Below the pieces are notes generated by a model. The model saw only the letters and a program-made list of their open reading frames with translations, was not told the DNA's origin and made no database searches. From an uncultured Pseudomonadota bacterium (GTDB taxonomy: Bacteria > Myxococcota_A > UBA9042 > CAIXZC01): a stretch of 6,429 nt of DNA. The stretch spans positions 1 through 6,429 of the forward strand of contig CALGBT010000244.1 of NCBI GenBank assembly GCA_937884235.1, read 5' to 3'. This document shows, piece by piece, positions 6,191 to 6,429 of this stretch. The position numbers and the translations under genes are program-made. Every line of letters begins with the position of its first letter. Position 1 is the stretch's first letter.

Positions 6191-6429
6191 ATGGTCTTCC
6201 TACAGTCCCTCTCCGACGGTCCCGCCAGGTCCACGGATTCTGCGGTGTTGCCACCCGGCGAAGAACGACGTAATCTCTGGCGGATCCTCTATTTCCCTTA
6301 CGCATGGCTCTTCTTCCTCCCGGCCTTCGGTCTGCTCACCGCATTCCTGGGGGTTGTTGGCCTCGCCCTGGCGACCTTCAGCACACGACTCTCCGAGTGG
6401 GCCGGAGTCGCCTGGGGTCGGTGCAATTG
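6191..6429 (+). CDS. N-terminus of a membrane-associated protein, probably PlsC-like lysophospholipid acyltransferase (partial)
   Basis: The first 79 residues of a gene that runs off the right edge. About 30 polar residues precede a long hydrophobic stretch (about 33-62, LYFPYAWLFFLPAFGLLTAF and on), then STRLSEWAGVAWGRCN. This layout, one or two membrane-embedded helices followed by a basic/aromatic helix ending in W-x-R-x-N, is what precedes the NHxSxxD block in many 1-acylglycerol-3-phosphate acyltransferases, which make phosphatidic acid. That catalytic block would lie outside the window, so the family call is an inference. ATG 6191 has GAGGTG four bases upstream. ATG 6171 opens a different frame that is also open to the edge but gives a Ser/Pro-rich, non-hydrophobic product and is less credible. 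Confidence 0.5.
   Translation, partial: MVFLQSLSDGPARSTDSAVLPPGEERRNLWRILYFPYAWLFFLPAFGLLTAFLGVVGLALATFSTRLSEWAGVAWGRCN

Noticed and set aside
6171..6429. Alternative start ATG 6171 in another frame
   Set aside because: The frame stays open, but the product is Ser/Pro-rich without hydrophobic segments. ATG 6191 gives a plausible membrane-associated N-terminus with a ribosome-binding site.

Overview
The window reads as a GC-rich (roughly 60% by eye) bacterial chromosome segment from an uncultured, deltaproteobacterial or Myxococcota-like lineage. The best lineage clue is the long, acidic, cysteine-rich surface lipoprotein in the middle, built from CGDDGCGG.CGTC-type and C-x5-C-x5-C-x4-C modules. 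That style is common in Myxococcota, Bradymonadota and related predatory or complex-lifestyle groups. This assignment is inference from protein style, not from a marker gene. I see no tRNA, rRNA, insertion sequence, CRISPR array or phage gene.

Left part, minus strand (about 1-2589): a three-gene operon read right to left, for a biotin-dependent, membrane-bound, sodium-translocating decarboxylase of the oxaloacetate decarboxylase type. The order is alpha (carboxyltransferase plus biotin carrier), gamma (one-helix membrane subunit with an unusually long tail), then beta (membrane pump, cut by the window edge). Alpha and gamma are separated by one base, gamma and beta by ten. Alpha moves CO2 from oxaloacetate to biotin, beta decarboxylates the carboxybiotin and exports Na+, and gamma holds the complex together. 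The beta gene appears to carry a one-base shift in a T6 run seven codons after its start.

Middle (about 2590-2817): a 228-base divergent intergenic region. It holds a good sigma70-type promoter toward the right, a weaker candidate promoter toward the left, and a 14-bp imperfect palindrome in the decarboxylase leader that could be an operator.

Right part, plus strand (2818-6112): three genes joined by two ATGA stop/start overlaps. They encode a 735-residue cysteine-rich lipoprotein with a C-terminal beta-sandwich-like domain, a 54-residue lipoprotein, and a 309-residue protein ending in a SprT-like zinc metallopeptidase domain (HELLH). The two lipoproteins should sit on the envelope, while the metallopeptidase has no export signal. 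Their shared, coupled expression is the least explained part of the window. A separate promoter at 6144-6172 then precedes the start of a membrane-associated protein, probably a PlsC-like acyltransferase, cut by the right edge.
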